Positions 8,491 to 16,046 of a stretch of DNA of 64,000 nucleotides are shown in pieces; positions within the stretch are counted from its first letter, which is position 1, and each line of letters opens with the position of its first letter. This DNA is from Streptomyces sp. Edi4. GTDB lineage: Bacteria; Actinomycetota; Actinomycetes; Streptomycetales; Streptomycetaceae. The stretch lies in NCBI RefSeq assembly GCF_040253615.1, contig NZ_JBEJGY010000004.1, positions 7,564,001-7,628,000 on the forward strand, written 5' to 3'. The notes under the pieces were generated by a model that saw only the letters and a list, made by a program, of their open reading frames with translations, was not told the origin of the DNA and did no database searches. The position numbers and the translations under genes were made by a program.

Positions 8491-9521
8491 ACCCCCTCGC
8501 CCTCGTCGCGCTCAGCGTCTGCGCCGCCGCCCTGATCGCGGGCGCGGGCTGCTACTTCGCCCGGGTGCGGATGCCACGGCCCCCGGTGGGCGTATACGCC
8601 GCAGGTGACATCGCCGTTCTCAGCGTCGGCGTCGTCGTGGCGCCGCTGCTCTACCTCTCGCTGCCGGGCGCCGCCGTCTCCGCGCTGTTCGGCCTGGTCC
8701 TGTGCCTGGCCGCGCAGTTCACTCTCGCGCCGCTCTGCGGGGGCCGCTGGTCCTGGCTGATCGCGCTCGCCGCGACCGGCCTCACCGTGTCCGCCGCGCT
8801 CACCGGGCACGCGGTGGCGGTACGCGTCCTCACGGACGTGCTGCTCGCCGTCGCCGTGATGGGCGTCGCCAACCTCTGGGCCCAGAGCGGGATGCGGCCG
8901 GTGCATGTGGCGTCGTTCGCGGCTGTCCTGACCTGCTACGACCTGGTCGCGACCACCCTGACGCACGTCACGCGCGACTTCGTGACCCAGGTGCGGGGCC
9001 GCCCCTTCGCCCCTCTGTTCGCGCTGACCGGCGGCGACCGGCCGGTGGCCATCGGGCTCGGCGACCTGCTGCTGCTCGTCCTGTTCCCCCTCGTCGCGAC
9101 CCGCGCGTTCGGCCGTCGCGCCGGGTTCGTGGCGGCCGGCGTGGGCATCGCGGTCACGGGAGTGGTGAGCCGGCTGTTCGCGATCGGCGTCCTGACGGCG
9201 GGATTCCCGCTCCTGACGGTGCTGGGGCCCTTGATCGTGGCGCAGTTCCTCCTGTGGACCCGGCGGTACGGGAGCGAGCGCACGACGGCCGACTGGCGCG
9301 CGGGCACAGCCGTGATGTCCCGGCCGCGCGCCGAACATGCCCTGCCGGACGGTCAGTTGATGGACGCGCTCGCCGTTCCCGTACCGGAGGGTGTCGCGGA
9401 GGGCACTTGGTTCGCCGTCGCCGGGGGCCGCGTCCTGGCCACGGGCCCCACTCCGGGACAGGCCCGCCGCGCGGCCGGCCGACAGGCGCCCGAAGTGCCG
9501 GTCGTGGTGCGTATGGCGTGA
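8487..9521 (+). CDS. Presenilin/SPP-like nine-helix putative intramembrane aspartyl protease with C-terminal DUF5678-like tail
   Basis: A 344-residue protein with about nine predicted membrane helices in residues 1-257. It has Tyr151-Asp152 in the sixth helix (TCYDLVAT), Gly190-Leu-Gly-Asp193 in the seventh (IGLGDLLLL) and a Pro-Leu pair in the ninth (LGPLIVAQ). This matches the YD / GxGD / PAL layout and spacing of presenilin and signal-peptide-peptidase enzymes, which cut within the membrane using the two Asp residues. The cytosolic tail (about 300-344) contains GTWFAVAGGRVLATG, resembling DUF5678. It is translationally coupled to the PaaK-like enzyme. The third motif is GPL rather than PAL. 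It could alternatively be an unrelated membrane protein, but the joint spacing of motifs makes that less likely. Confidence 0.65.
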   Translation: MNPLALVALSVCAAALIAGAGCYFARVRMPRPPVGVYAAGDIAVLSVGVVVAPLLYLSLPGAAVSALFGLVLCLAAQFTLAPLCGGRWSWLIALAATGLTVSAALTGHAVAVRVLTDVLLAVAVMGVANLWAQSGMRPVHVASFAAVLTCYDLVATTLTHVTRDFVTQVRGRPFAPLFALTGGDRPVAIGLGDLLLLVLFPLVATRAFGRRAGFVAAGVGIAVTGVVSRLFAIGVLTAGFPLLTVLGPLIVAQFLLWTRRYGSERTTADWRAGTAVMSRPRAEHALPDGQLMDALAVPVPEGVAEGTWFAVAGGRVLATGPTPGQARRAAGRQAPEVPVVVRMA

Positions 9522-9629
9522 CTGTGACGGCTTTATGACATTGGTCCGTCAGGCCGGCGGGGAGGGATGCCTTCGACCAGCGTTCCCGTGGCCCCGCGTG
9601 GGCCGCCGAGCAGGAGGGGAGTACGCGCG

Positions 9630-10151
9630 ATGCGTATCGTCCACAAGATCACCACTGCCGCCGCCGTCACCGCTACCGCTGCCGCCACCGTGTTGGCGCT
9701 GGGAGGCGGAGTGGCGTTCGCGTCACCCTCGGCGGCCGCCGACGGCGGGATGCCCTCCGCGTGCCGTCCCGCCAACCACACCGCGAAGATCACACCCGCA
9801 CCCGCCTCCTCCGGGCACCGCCACTACCGCGTCACTCTCACCGCCGCCCCGGGGTACGCACCGTGCCGGCTCGCCGGGTCACCGGCCGACGTGCGGTTCT
9901 ACCACCGTGGTTCGCTCGACCCGGTCACCGCCGGGCGGTACGGATCGCAGCACACGGCGGTGACCTTCGGTCCCGGCCACCCGGTGCACTTCGACATCCA
10001 GGCCCCCAACGCGGCCCCCGGCGCCCGCGCCGACGAGGCGACCTTCACCCTCATGGCGCCCGGCGGCGAGATTCCGGGCAAGTCCTCGGCCCACGGCGCG
10101 CTGACCGTCCACGCCGGAACCGTCGTCGGACCGGTCCAGCGGGGCGCCTGA
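9630..10151 (+). CDS. Secreted DUF4232-like protein
   Basis: A 173-residue protein. An N-terminal signal peptide (basic start, Ala/Thr-rich hydrophobic core, probable cleavage after AFA near residue 31) precedes a small beta-rich domain with two Cys residues (SACRPAN and APCRLAG) that could form a disulfide, as in DUF4232 proteins. Their function is unknown; they are abundant exported proteins or lipoproteins in Streptomyces. The start at 9630 is chosen for AGGAGGGGAG upstream. A hairpin follows the stop, so it is probably a single-gene transcript and not part of the preceding trio, from which it is separated by 108 bp. Confidence 0.85.
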   Translation: MRIVHKITTAAAVTATAAATVLALGGGVAFASPSAAADGGMPSACRPANHTAKITPAPASSGHRHYRVTLTAAPGYAPCRLAGSPADVRFYHRGSLDPVTAGRYGSQHTAVTFGPGHPVHFDIQAPNAAPGARADEATFTLMAPGGEIPGKSSAHGALTVHAGTVVGPVQRGA

Positions 10152-10164
10152 CGCAGTACGGGGC

Positions 10165-10199
10165 CCGGCCCGGGCGCAGCGACGGGACGCCCGGGCCGG
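10165..10199 (+). terminator. Hairpin terminator after the DUF4232-like gene
   Basis: Exact 12-bp G/C arms (10165-10176 and 10188-10199) flank an 11-base loop, starting 13 bp after the stop codon. Confidence 0.75.
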
Positions 10200-10244
10200 T
10201 CAACTCCCGTTTCCAGGAGCCTTGTTGAGTCGTACGGTGGACCC

Positions 10245-10793
10245 GTGTCGACGACCACCTCCACCTCCATTTCCACGTCCAGCTCCACCTCCACCCGGCT
10301 CGTGGTGCTGCGGGGCAACAGCGCGAGCGGCAAGAGCAGCGTCGCCGCCGAGCTGCGGGCGCGATACGGCCGCGGCCTCGCCCTGGTCGGGCAGGACAAC
10401 CTGCGACGCGTCGTTCTGCGCGAAGGCGACGTCCCCGGTGGCGCCAACATCGGCCTGATCGACCTGACCGTGAGGCATGCGCTGGAGCACGGCTTCCACA
10501 CCGTGCTAGAAGGCATCCTGTACAGCGCGCACTACGGCGAGATGCTTGCCGGACTGCTGGGCGACTTCGGCAGTCGCGCGCACTGCTTCTATCTGGATGT
10601 GCCCTTCGAGGAGACCCTGCTCCGGCACGCGACGAAACCGATCGCCCAACAGGTCACCGAGAAGGACCTGCGGGAGTGGTACCAGGTACGGGACCTGTTG
10701 CCCGGCGGTGTCGAGACGGTGATCCCCGCCTCCAGCTCGCTGAGCGCGACGACGGACCTGGTGCTGCGCGAGTCCGGCCTGGAAACCCGCTGA
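10245..10793 (+). CDS. Small P-loop kinase-like protein
   Basis: A 182-residue protein starting at GTG 10245. A Ser/Thr-only N-terminal stretch (about residues 2-17, encoded by repeated TCCACC-like units) precedes a canonical Walker A loop GNSASGKSS at about 24-32. The rest fits the small AAA/zeta-toxin-like kinase fold: a DNLRR region after the second strand, EGILYS, and a basic helix near HATKP. Actinobacterial homologues are annotated only as AAA family ATPase or kinase. The substrate is unknown; phosphorylation of a small molecule such as an antibiotic is possible. No clear Shine-Dalgarno is seen, and an alternative start inside the Ser/Thr stretch is possible. Confidence 0.75.
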   Translation: MSTTTSTSISTSSSTSTRLVVLRGNSASGKSSVAAELRARYGRGLALVGQDNLRRVVLREGDVPGGANIGLIDLTVRHALEHGFHTVLEGILYSAHYGEMLAGLLGDFGSRAHCFYLDVPFEETLLRHATKPIAQQVTEKDLREWYQVRDLLPGGVETVIPASSSLSATTDLVLRESGLETR

Positions 10794-10952
10794 ATCAGTG
10801 GGCCCCGCGCGGGCCTGAAACACCTCTCCAAGCCCCCTGACGGGACCGCGCGCGACTGACGGAGCCCATGCCGGACGCGGCGCCGGACGCGGCCCCTTCC
10901 CGGCCGCCCACGAGCCGCGCAGAGCCCTGTCAGGAACTCCCCTACACACACG

Positions 10953-10985
10953 CTGACCTGGTCTTTTCGTCTACCCGATCATAAT
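10953..10985 (+). promoter_or_regulatory. Possible promoter of the methyltransferase gene
   Basis: A -10-like CATAAT (10980-10985) stands in an otherwise G/C-rich stretch 27 bp before the methyltransferase start. Upstream CTGACC is a candidate -35, but the spacer (21 bp) is too long. TGGTCT closer by is an alternative. Confidence 0.3.
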
Positions 10986-11011
10986 CTGAGGTCCTGTGGA
11001 AGGGGGGCCGG

Positions 11012-11782
11012 ATGGACCGGACCGTACGCACGGTGGAAGACGTTCTGACGCTTCTGGACGGGCACTTCGCGGCCGAACCCGAGGCGGGCCGCCTGGCGAC
11101 CGGAGACGGCAGGGACTTCTGGGACGGCTTCTACGCGGACCGGTCACGGCCGGTCCCGTTCTTCGTGGCGAAACCTGACGAGCATCTGGCCGGCCACCTC
11201 GACCGGGGTGTGATCACCGCGTGCGGGCGGGCGCTCGACCTCGGGTGTGGGCCGGGACGCAATGCCCTCCATCTTGCGGCCCGTGGCTTCGAGGTGGACG
11301 CGGTCGACCTCTCCCCGGTCGCCGTCGCCTGGGCGGAGGACCGGGCGCGCGAGGCCGGTCTCGACATCCGCTTCCACCGGGGTGACGCCTTCGCGCTGCC
11401 CGGCCTTGACGGCCCCTACGACCTGATCGTCGATTCGGGCTGCTTCCACCACCTGGCCCCGCACCGCCGCGTCACCTACCTGGCCTTCCTCGATCGCGTA
11501 CTGGCCCCCGGCGGCCATCTCGCCCTCACCTGTTTCGCCGCCGGCGAGCAGGGCATGGGCTGCGAGCTCACCGACGAAGAGCTCTACCGGGCAGGCACGT
11601 TGGGGGGCGGCCTGGCGTACACCCCCGAAGCGCTGCGCTGGATCTTCTCCGACCTGTCGGAGGTGGAAGTGCGCCGCATGTGTGAGGAGGATTCCGGGTC
11701 GCCGCACTTCGGCCGCGAATTCCTTTGGGCCGCCCTGTTCCGCCGCGAGACACCGGCCGGCTCGCGCGTCACGCGGTGGTGA
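11012..11782 (+). CDS. Class I SAM-dependent methyltransferase
   Basis: A 256-residue protein. Motif I is ALDLGCGPGRNALHLA (about 72-87), followed by an acidic residue at the end of the second strand (VDAVDLSP) and FHRGDAFALPGL, all typical of the Rossmann-type methyltransferase fold of the TehB/UbiE-like group. The substrate is unknown. The ATG at 11012 follows GAAGGGGGG. Its last 14 bases overlap tail-to-tail with the end of the ketosynthase gene on the other strand, so it is convergent with the lipid operon and probably not part of it. Confidence 0.88.
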   Translation: MDRTVRTVEDVLTLLDGHFAAEPEAGRLATGDGRDFWDGFYADRSRPVPFFVAKPDEHLAGHLDRGVITACGRALDLGCGPGRNALHLAARGFEVDAVDLSPVAVAWAEDRAREAGLDIRFHRGDAFALPGLDGPYDLIVDSGCFHHLAPHRRVTYLAFLDRVLAPGGHLALTCFAAGEQGMGCELTDEELYRAGTLGGGLAYTPEALRWIFSDLSEVEVRRMCEEDSGSPHFGREFLWAALFRRETPAGSRVTRW

Positions 11783-12989
11783 GGACGAGTACGGCGTTGT
11801 GACCGCCGAAGCCGAAGGAATTGCTCAGGGCCGCCCTCAACCTCGTGGGGCGCGGCTCCTGGGTGACGACATCGAGGTCGAACGCCGGGTCCCGCGTGGT
11901 GTGGTTGGCCGTCGGCGGAATGGTCTGGTGCTCCAGGGACAGCGCGGTCACGGCGGCCTCGATGGCGCCGGCCGCCCCGATCGCGTGCCCCCAGGTCCCC
12001 TTGTTGGCGGTCACGGCGGGCGGCTCGGTGAAGACGCTGCGGATGGCCCGGTATTCGGCCGCGTCGTTGAGCGGCGTGCTGGTGCCGTGGGTGTTGATGT
12101 GGTCGATGTCGTCGGTGCTCAGGAGCGCGTCCGCGAGCGCCGCGCGCATCGCGGCTGCGGCGCCCCGGCCGTCGCTGGGCGGGGCGGTCGGATGGTGGGC
12201 GTCACAGGTCGCCCCATAGCCGGCCAACAAGGCGTGGACCCGCGCGCCCCGGGCTCGCGCGTGCGCGGGGCGCTCAAGGACCAGCAGCGCGGCGCCCTCC
12301 GCCAGGACGAAGCCGTCGCGCTCGGCGTCGAAGGGACGGGAGGCGCCCGCGGGATCGTGAACGCGGCTCGACAACGCGCCGAGCTGGGAGAACCCGGCCG
12401 ACGAGACGCGGTTGCACACGGACTCGGCGCCTCCGGCGACGGCGACGTCGCAGACGCCGGTGCGCAGCAGCATGAGAGCCGTCCCCAGCGCCGTGGCGCC
12501 CGATGCGCACGCGGTGCTGGTGGCGAGGCTGGGTCCTCGGGCGTGCAGATCGAGGGCTACTTCACCCGCGGCCATATTGGGGATGCTGCGGGGGATCAGG
12601 AGGGGGGAGACGGCGCGGACGCGGTTCGAGGAGAGCTTGACGACCTCGCTTTCGAGCCGGTCGAAGCTCGCGGTCCCCACACCGATCACGACGGCGACGC
12701 GGCCGCCGTCCCAGACGAGGGGATCGAGCCGGGCATCCGCGACGGCTTCCCGGCCCGCGACGAGTGCCATCTGCGTGAAGCGATCCAGGCGCAGCGCGAG
12801 CCGGGGGGTGAGTCTCGACCCCGCGTCCAGACCCGGCACTTGGCAGGAGAAGTCGACCGGCATCCCGGCGAGGGCCGGGTCCCTGGAGGCGGTCGACTTG
12901 CCGGAAAGGAGCCCGTTCCACGAGCCTTCGGTCCCCACGTCGCACGGCGTGACAAGGCCGATGCCGGTGATGGCCGCCGCCCCTGTCAC
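11769..12989 (-). CDS. Beta-ketoacyl-ACP synthase (FabF-like, stand-alone)
   Basis: A 406-residue ketosynthase with the intact triad Cys161 (TACASG), His301 (NTHGTST) and His335 (GHAIGAAG), plus Lys330. It condenses an acyl chain with a malonyl-type extender on a carrier protein. No chain-length-factor partner, reductase or dehydratase lies beside it, so a single or limited elongation step, or decarboxylative condensation, is more likely than a full type II polyketide cycle. It starts with GTG overlapping the stop of the carrier-protein gene (GTGA), so translation is coupled. It is the last gene of the minus-strand lipid operon. Confidence 0.92.
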   Translation of the reverse strand: MTGAAAITGIGLVTPCDVGTEGSWNGLLSGKSTASRDPALAGMPVDFSCQVPGLDAGSRLTPRLALRLDRFTQMALVAGREAVADARLDPLVWDGGRVAVVIGVGTASFDRLESEVVKLSSNRVRAVSPLLIPRSIPNMAAGEVALDLHARGPSLATSTACASGATALGTALMLLRTGVCDVAVAGGAESVCNRVSSAGFSQLGALSSRVHDPAGASRPFDAERDGFVLAEGAALLVLERPAHARARGARVHALLAGYGATCDAHHPTAPPSDGRGAAAAMRAALADALLSTDDIDHINTHGTSTPLNDAAEYRAIRSVFTEPPAVTANKGTWGHAIGAAGAIEAAVTALSLEHQTIPPTANHTTRDPAFDLDVVTQEPRPTRLRAALSNSFGFGGHNAVLVLTTA

Positions 12990-13252
12990 GGCGTCCCCTT
13001 GGCGAGGGGCGGAGCGGCGCCGGCGGGGTCGTCGTGCGCCTGGAGCGCGGTGCTGGCTTCAAGGAGCGTGGACTGCGGGGTGATGCCGGTGGGCTCGTAA
13101 CCGGTCTTCTCCTGGTAGATGACGGTGAGTTCGAGCAGGGCGAGCGAGTCGAGACCGAGGTCTTCGAAGGTGGCGTCCGGGGCGATGGTGTCGGGGGGCA
13201 CGCCGAGCCCCTGGGTCAGGCACTCCACGAGTTCGTCACTGAGAACGGCCAT
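12986..13252 (-). CDS. Acyl carrier protein 1
   Basis: An 88-residue acyl carrier protein with the phosphopantetheine attachment site Ser36 in DLGLDSLALLEL. A Pro/Ala-rich tail (about 73-88) extends past the usual end of the fold. It has a strong AAGGAG ribosome binding site six bases before ATG 13252. Its coupling to the ketosynthase marks it as the carrier for that enzyme. It sits 61 bp after the ABC1 kinase gene. Confidence 0.93.
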   Translation of the reverse strand: MAVLSDELVECLTQGLGVPPDTIAPDATFEDLGLDSLALLELTVIYQEKTGYEPTGITPQSTLLEASTALQAHDDPAGAAPPLAKGTP

Positions 13253-13313
13253 GCGGCGCTCCTTGGGTGTCGCGGTGGACGGGGTGGCATCTTGCGGGGG
13301 CGGTGGTGGAGGT

Positions 13314-14849
13314 TCAGGTGCGCGGGCGGCGGCGGGCGTGGGCCCACCACGCGAGGGCGCCGAGGGCGACCAGGCGACGGGTCATATACCGGGTGCGGTC
13401 GTCCAGGCGGTTCTCCACCAGGGAGAGCCGGCCGGCCTGGACGGGCGCCGCCTGGAGCGTGAGATCGCCCTGCGCCAGAGCGCGGGTGATGGCACGCAGT
13501 TCGCCCGGCAGAGACCCGGCGGCCGCGATCACCTGCATCAGATGGGTGGCGAGCTGTTCCTCCGAGACCGCCTCACAGGCGTAGGCGAAGAGAACGTCGC
13601 GCATGTTCTCCACGAAGACGTCCGTGACGGACAGCTCGGGGGCCAGATAGCGCACCGACCCCTCGATGTTGGCGAAGGACTTGGCCAGTATCGAGATCAT
13701 GGGGCTCGTCTGTATGCCGCGTCTGGTGGAGCACTTGAGGACATTGCCCAGTGCGGCGCCGAAGTTGAGGTGTTCCAGGGACGCGGCATGGATCTTGGGC
13801 ACCAGGGCGGCCATGTCCTGGCCGAACCCGGACACATCGGCCCATTGCGTGGGCCGTCCCATCTCCAGCCAGCCGGCCGCCACCGAGGGCCCGTCGTTGC
13901 GGGCGAGCCCCAGCAGGATGAGAACCACGCTCATGCTGACGCGCCGGTCCACATGGCCGACCATGCCCCAGTCGATCAAGGTGGTCGGACCCGAGGGGCA
14001 GACGAAGATGTTGCCGGGGTGGGGGTCCGCGTGGAATCTGCGGTCGGTGAAATAGCCGTGGTACATGAAGGTGAGCAGGCTGGTACCGATGGCCACCCGC
14101 TCCTCGTCCTTGAACGCCGTGGGGTCCGCGTCACGGATGCTGGTGCCCGGAGCCATGGTCTGGACGAGGACGCGCGGCGTGGCGTGGACCACCTCGGGCA
14201 CCTCAAGGTTGTCGAACCCCGAGACCGACCGGCGCGCGGCGTCCATGTTGGACGCTTCGAGGGTGAAGTCGCACTCCGGCCGCATCGCGTCGAAGACGAC
14301 GCCGAGCATGGCCTCCAGATCGATGGTCATGGTGAAGTAGGGTGCGCGCCTGGCGCCGAGGCGGGCCGCCGCCCTGATCATGCGCATGTCCTCGCTGACG
14401 ACTTCGCGCACCCCCGGCCGCTGCACCTTCACCACCACGCTCTCCCCGGTGGTGAGTTGGGCACTGTAGGCCTGGGCGAGCGAGGCCGACCCCAGCGGCC
14501 GGGACACGTCGAAGTCCTTGAACCGGCTTGCCCAGGCCGGCCCGAGTTCGGCTTCGAGGACGGGCCTCATGGCGCTGAAGGGCAGGGCCGTGGTCTGGTC
14601 GTGGAGGCTTTCGAGTTCGGTGGCCAGGGTCTGGGGGACGAGGTCCTGGCGGGTGGAGAGGATCTGGCCGATCTTGATGTAGAGCGGGCCGAGCCGTTCG
14701 AGGGACGCCCGGATGTCCGCGGCGCGGCGGCGGGCCCGGTCCGTGGAGTCCCTGCTGTCCGGGGAGGCCGGGCCGCGCCGGCGGGGCAGTTCGCGTGCGG
14801 CCAGCTGGGCCACCACCTTCAGGAGCAGCTGGGCTCGGGCCCGGCTCAC
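13314..14849 (-). CDS. ABC1/AarF/UbiB-family atypical kinase (copy 1)
   Basis: A 511-residue protein. The family-defining KxGQ motif is present (YIKIGQILSTRQDLVP), followed by an ATP-binding Lys (VVVKVQRPGV), the HADPHPGNIF catalytic loop, and a metal-binding DWG in LIDWGMVG where DFG is usual. UbiB/ADCK proteins are membrane-associated ATPases or kinases needed for making or moving ubiquinone-like lipids. In plant plastids the ABC1K relatives sit on lipid droplets. The C-terminus ends with a probable membrane helix (ALGALAWWAHA). The GTG at 14849 overlaps the stop of the PhaR-like gene (GTGA). Its role here is probably to handle a hydrophobic intermediate or product. Confidence 0.9.
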   Translation of the reverse strand: MSRARAQLLLKVVAQLAARELPRRRGPASPDSRDSTDRARRRAADIRASLERLGPLYIKIGQILSTRQDLVPQTLATELESLHDQTTALPFSAMRPVLEAELGPAWASRFKDFDVSRPLGSASLAQAYSAQLTTGESVVVKVQRPGVREVVSEDMRMIRAAARLGARRAPYFTMTIDLEAMLGVVFDAMRPECDFTLEASNMDAARRSVSGFDNLEVPEVVHATPRVLVQTMAPGTSIRDADPTAFKDEERVAIGTSLLTFMYHGYFTDRRFHADPHPGNIFVCPSGPTTLIDWGMVGHVDRRVSMSVVLILLGLARNDGPSVAAGWLEMGRPTQWADVSGFGQDMAALVPKIHAASLEHLNFGAALGNVLKCSTRRGIQTSPMISILAKSFANIEGSVRYLAPELSVTDVFVENMRDVLFAYACEAVSEEQLATHLMQVIAAAGSLPGELRAITRALAQGDLTLQAAPVQAGRLSLVENRLDDRTRYMTRRLVALGALAWWAHARRRPRT

Positions 14850-15376
14850 GCCCGCTGTCCCGGAAAGGGCCGGGAGGCGAAGGCCGTCGGGGAGGACTCG
14901 GCGGTCCGCCCCGGCGCCGGGCGTGCGTCGCTGTCGCTTTCCGGTGCGCCGCAGCAGGGCTTCGGCGCAGCGCTGGTGTCCTGGGGGCAGTGGTGGTGAC
15001 GCGACGGGTCTCCCAGCAGGTTGCGCTGGATCTGGTCGAGCCAGGTGCCCAGTCGGTCCACTCCCAACGAGACGGCCTGGAGCAGCGTGTCCAGGGTCAG
15101 GTCCCGGCCGGTCGAGGCGTCGGTCACCGTGAACCGTCCACCGTCGCGCAGATCGGCGATGAGGTCGTGCACGCACAGCCGTCGGCCGGAGGCGCCGTCG
15201 AACAGTTCCCCGTGGCTGCGATACACCTCGCGGGTGGGCGCGGCACCGGCCGTGCGGCGGCGCTCGCCCCCGCCCCCTGTCAAGGGCGTGCCGGTCGGGC
15301 CACGCCGGGCAGCCCGCGCGCGGGGCTCGCGCGGGGCGGTGTTGAGGGGATCCGGTTGCCGTTGTGGGAGGGCCAC
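14846..15376 (-). CDS. PhaR-type (polyhydroxyalkanoate repressor N-terminal domain-like) protein
   Basis: A 176-residue protein. Residues about 50-100 (from VYRSHGELFDGASGRRLC to the TLLQAV segment) match the pattern of the PHA accumulation regulator DNA-binding domain: a Tyr near the start, LYD-like LFD, then a DASTGRDLT turn. A helix with Trp-Leu (TWLDQIQRNLL) and a disordered tail with HHHC and PCC follow. Start GTG 15376 is chosen for ACAGGAGA seven bases upstream. PhaR proteins bind granules and DNA and control phasin genes. No PHA synthase is in the window, so the ligand may be another lipid. Homology is moderate. Confidence 0.6.
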   Translation of the reverse strand: MALPQRQPDPLNTAPREPRARAARRGPTGTPLTGGGGERRRTAGAAPTREVYRSHGELFDGASGRRLCVHDLIADLRDGGRFTVTDASTGRDLTLDTLLQAVSLGVDRLGTWLDQIQRNLLGDPSRHHHCPQDTSAAPKPCCGAPESDSDARPAPGRTAESSPTAFASRPFPGQRA

Positions 15377-15539
15377 GCTGTCTCCTGTGGGTCGTTCGCG
15401 CACCGTGGAGGACACCTCGCCGGGAGCGCGTGAGGTACGCGCCGGGGGACACACCGCGCGCCTGAGGGGCGGCGCCCCGGGCCGGAGGGCGCGGGGCGGC
15501 CGCGGCGCCGAAGAGGGCCACGGCCACCCCACGCGTGGG

Positions 15540-15896
15540 CTACTTCGAGGCCGAGCCGGTCTTGGCCCCGGCTCGCGTGGACTCCTCGTCCTTCTCCAGC
15601 AGCTCGACGAGCCGGTGCAGCTCTTCCCGCAGCCCGGTGAGCTCCGACGTGAAACCGTCCGCGCGGTCCCCGGCGCGGTCGTCGTACCGCTCGCGCCGCC
15701 GTTCGCCGTCGCGGTCGTCGCGGCGGTCGCGACGGTCGCGGTGGTCGCGGTCGTCGGGTCGCAGCGCGCGGCTCACGGAGGCACGGGTGTCGTGCTCGAC
15801 GTCGCCGAGTGAGTCGGTGACGTCGTCCAGCAGGTCCTTGATGTCGGCGACGATGTCGTGGAGGAACCGTGACAGGCCGCTGCGGTGTCGCGTCAT
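15540..15896 (-). CDS. Small phasin-like amphipathic/coiled-coil protein
   Basis: A 118-residue protein in three parts: an amphipathic helix (about 8-35, FLHDIVADIKDLLDDV), a charged Arg-Asp-His repeat stretch (about 47-75, RDH/RDRRD units), and a C-terminal coiled coil (LREELHRLVELLEKDEE). No signal peptide. Start ATG 15896 has AAGGACGG upstream. The layout resembles granule-surface proteins rather than enzymes, and its place between the PhaR-like gene and the fatty acyl-AMP ligase gene supports a lipid-associated structural role. That is inference; I recognise no defined family. Confidence 0.7.
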   Translation of the reverse strand: MTRHRSGLSRFLHDIVADIKDLLDDVTDSLGDVEHDTRASVSRALRPDDRDHRDRRDRRDDRDGERRRERYDDRAGDRADGFTSELTGLREELHRLVELLEKDEESTRAGAKTGSASK

Positions 15897-16046
15897 GCTG
15901 AGCCGTCCTTCTGTCGGATGGTGCCGGGGTGGTGCCGGGGTGGTGCCGAACGGTGGACACGAGGCACGGACGCGCGGGCCCGCGATTCGCTGAAGTGCTG
16001 GACACGCGTGGCCGGTCGGGGCACCCGCGCCGGCCACGGCGGGCCG

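Noticed and set aside
11769..13252. A type II polyketide synthase, suggested by ketosynthase plus carrier protein
   Set aside because: There is no chain-length factor, ketoreductase or cyclase next to them, and the partners are FAAL, ALDH-P450 and ABC1, so a lipid-type pathway fits better.
13119..14999. A 626-codon plus-strand frame opposite the ABC1 kinase and carrier-protein genes
   Set aside because: It is an antisense shadow produced by high G/C at third codon positions. The minus strand carries the KxGQ and HxDxHPGN motifs.
14850..15527. An upstream extension of the ABC1 kinase frame to 15527
   Set aside because: It overlaps the whole PhaR-like gene in another frame and has a low-complexity Arg/Pro translation. 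The GTG at 14849, coupled to the PhaR-like stop, is the better start.
14846..15896. A polyhydroxyalkanoate storage locus
   Set aside because: The PhaR-like and phasin-like proteins are present, but there is no PHA synthase, depolymerase or acetoacetyl-CoA reductase gene in the window.
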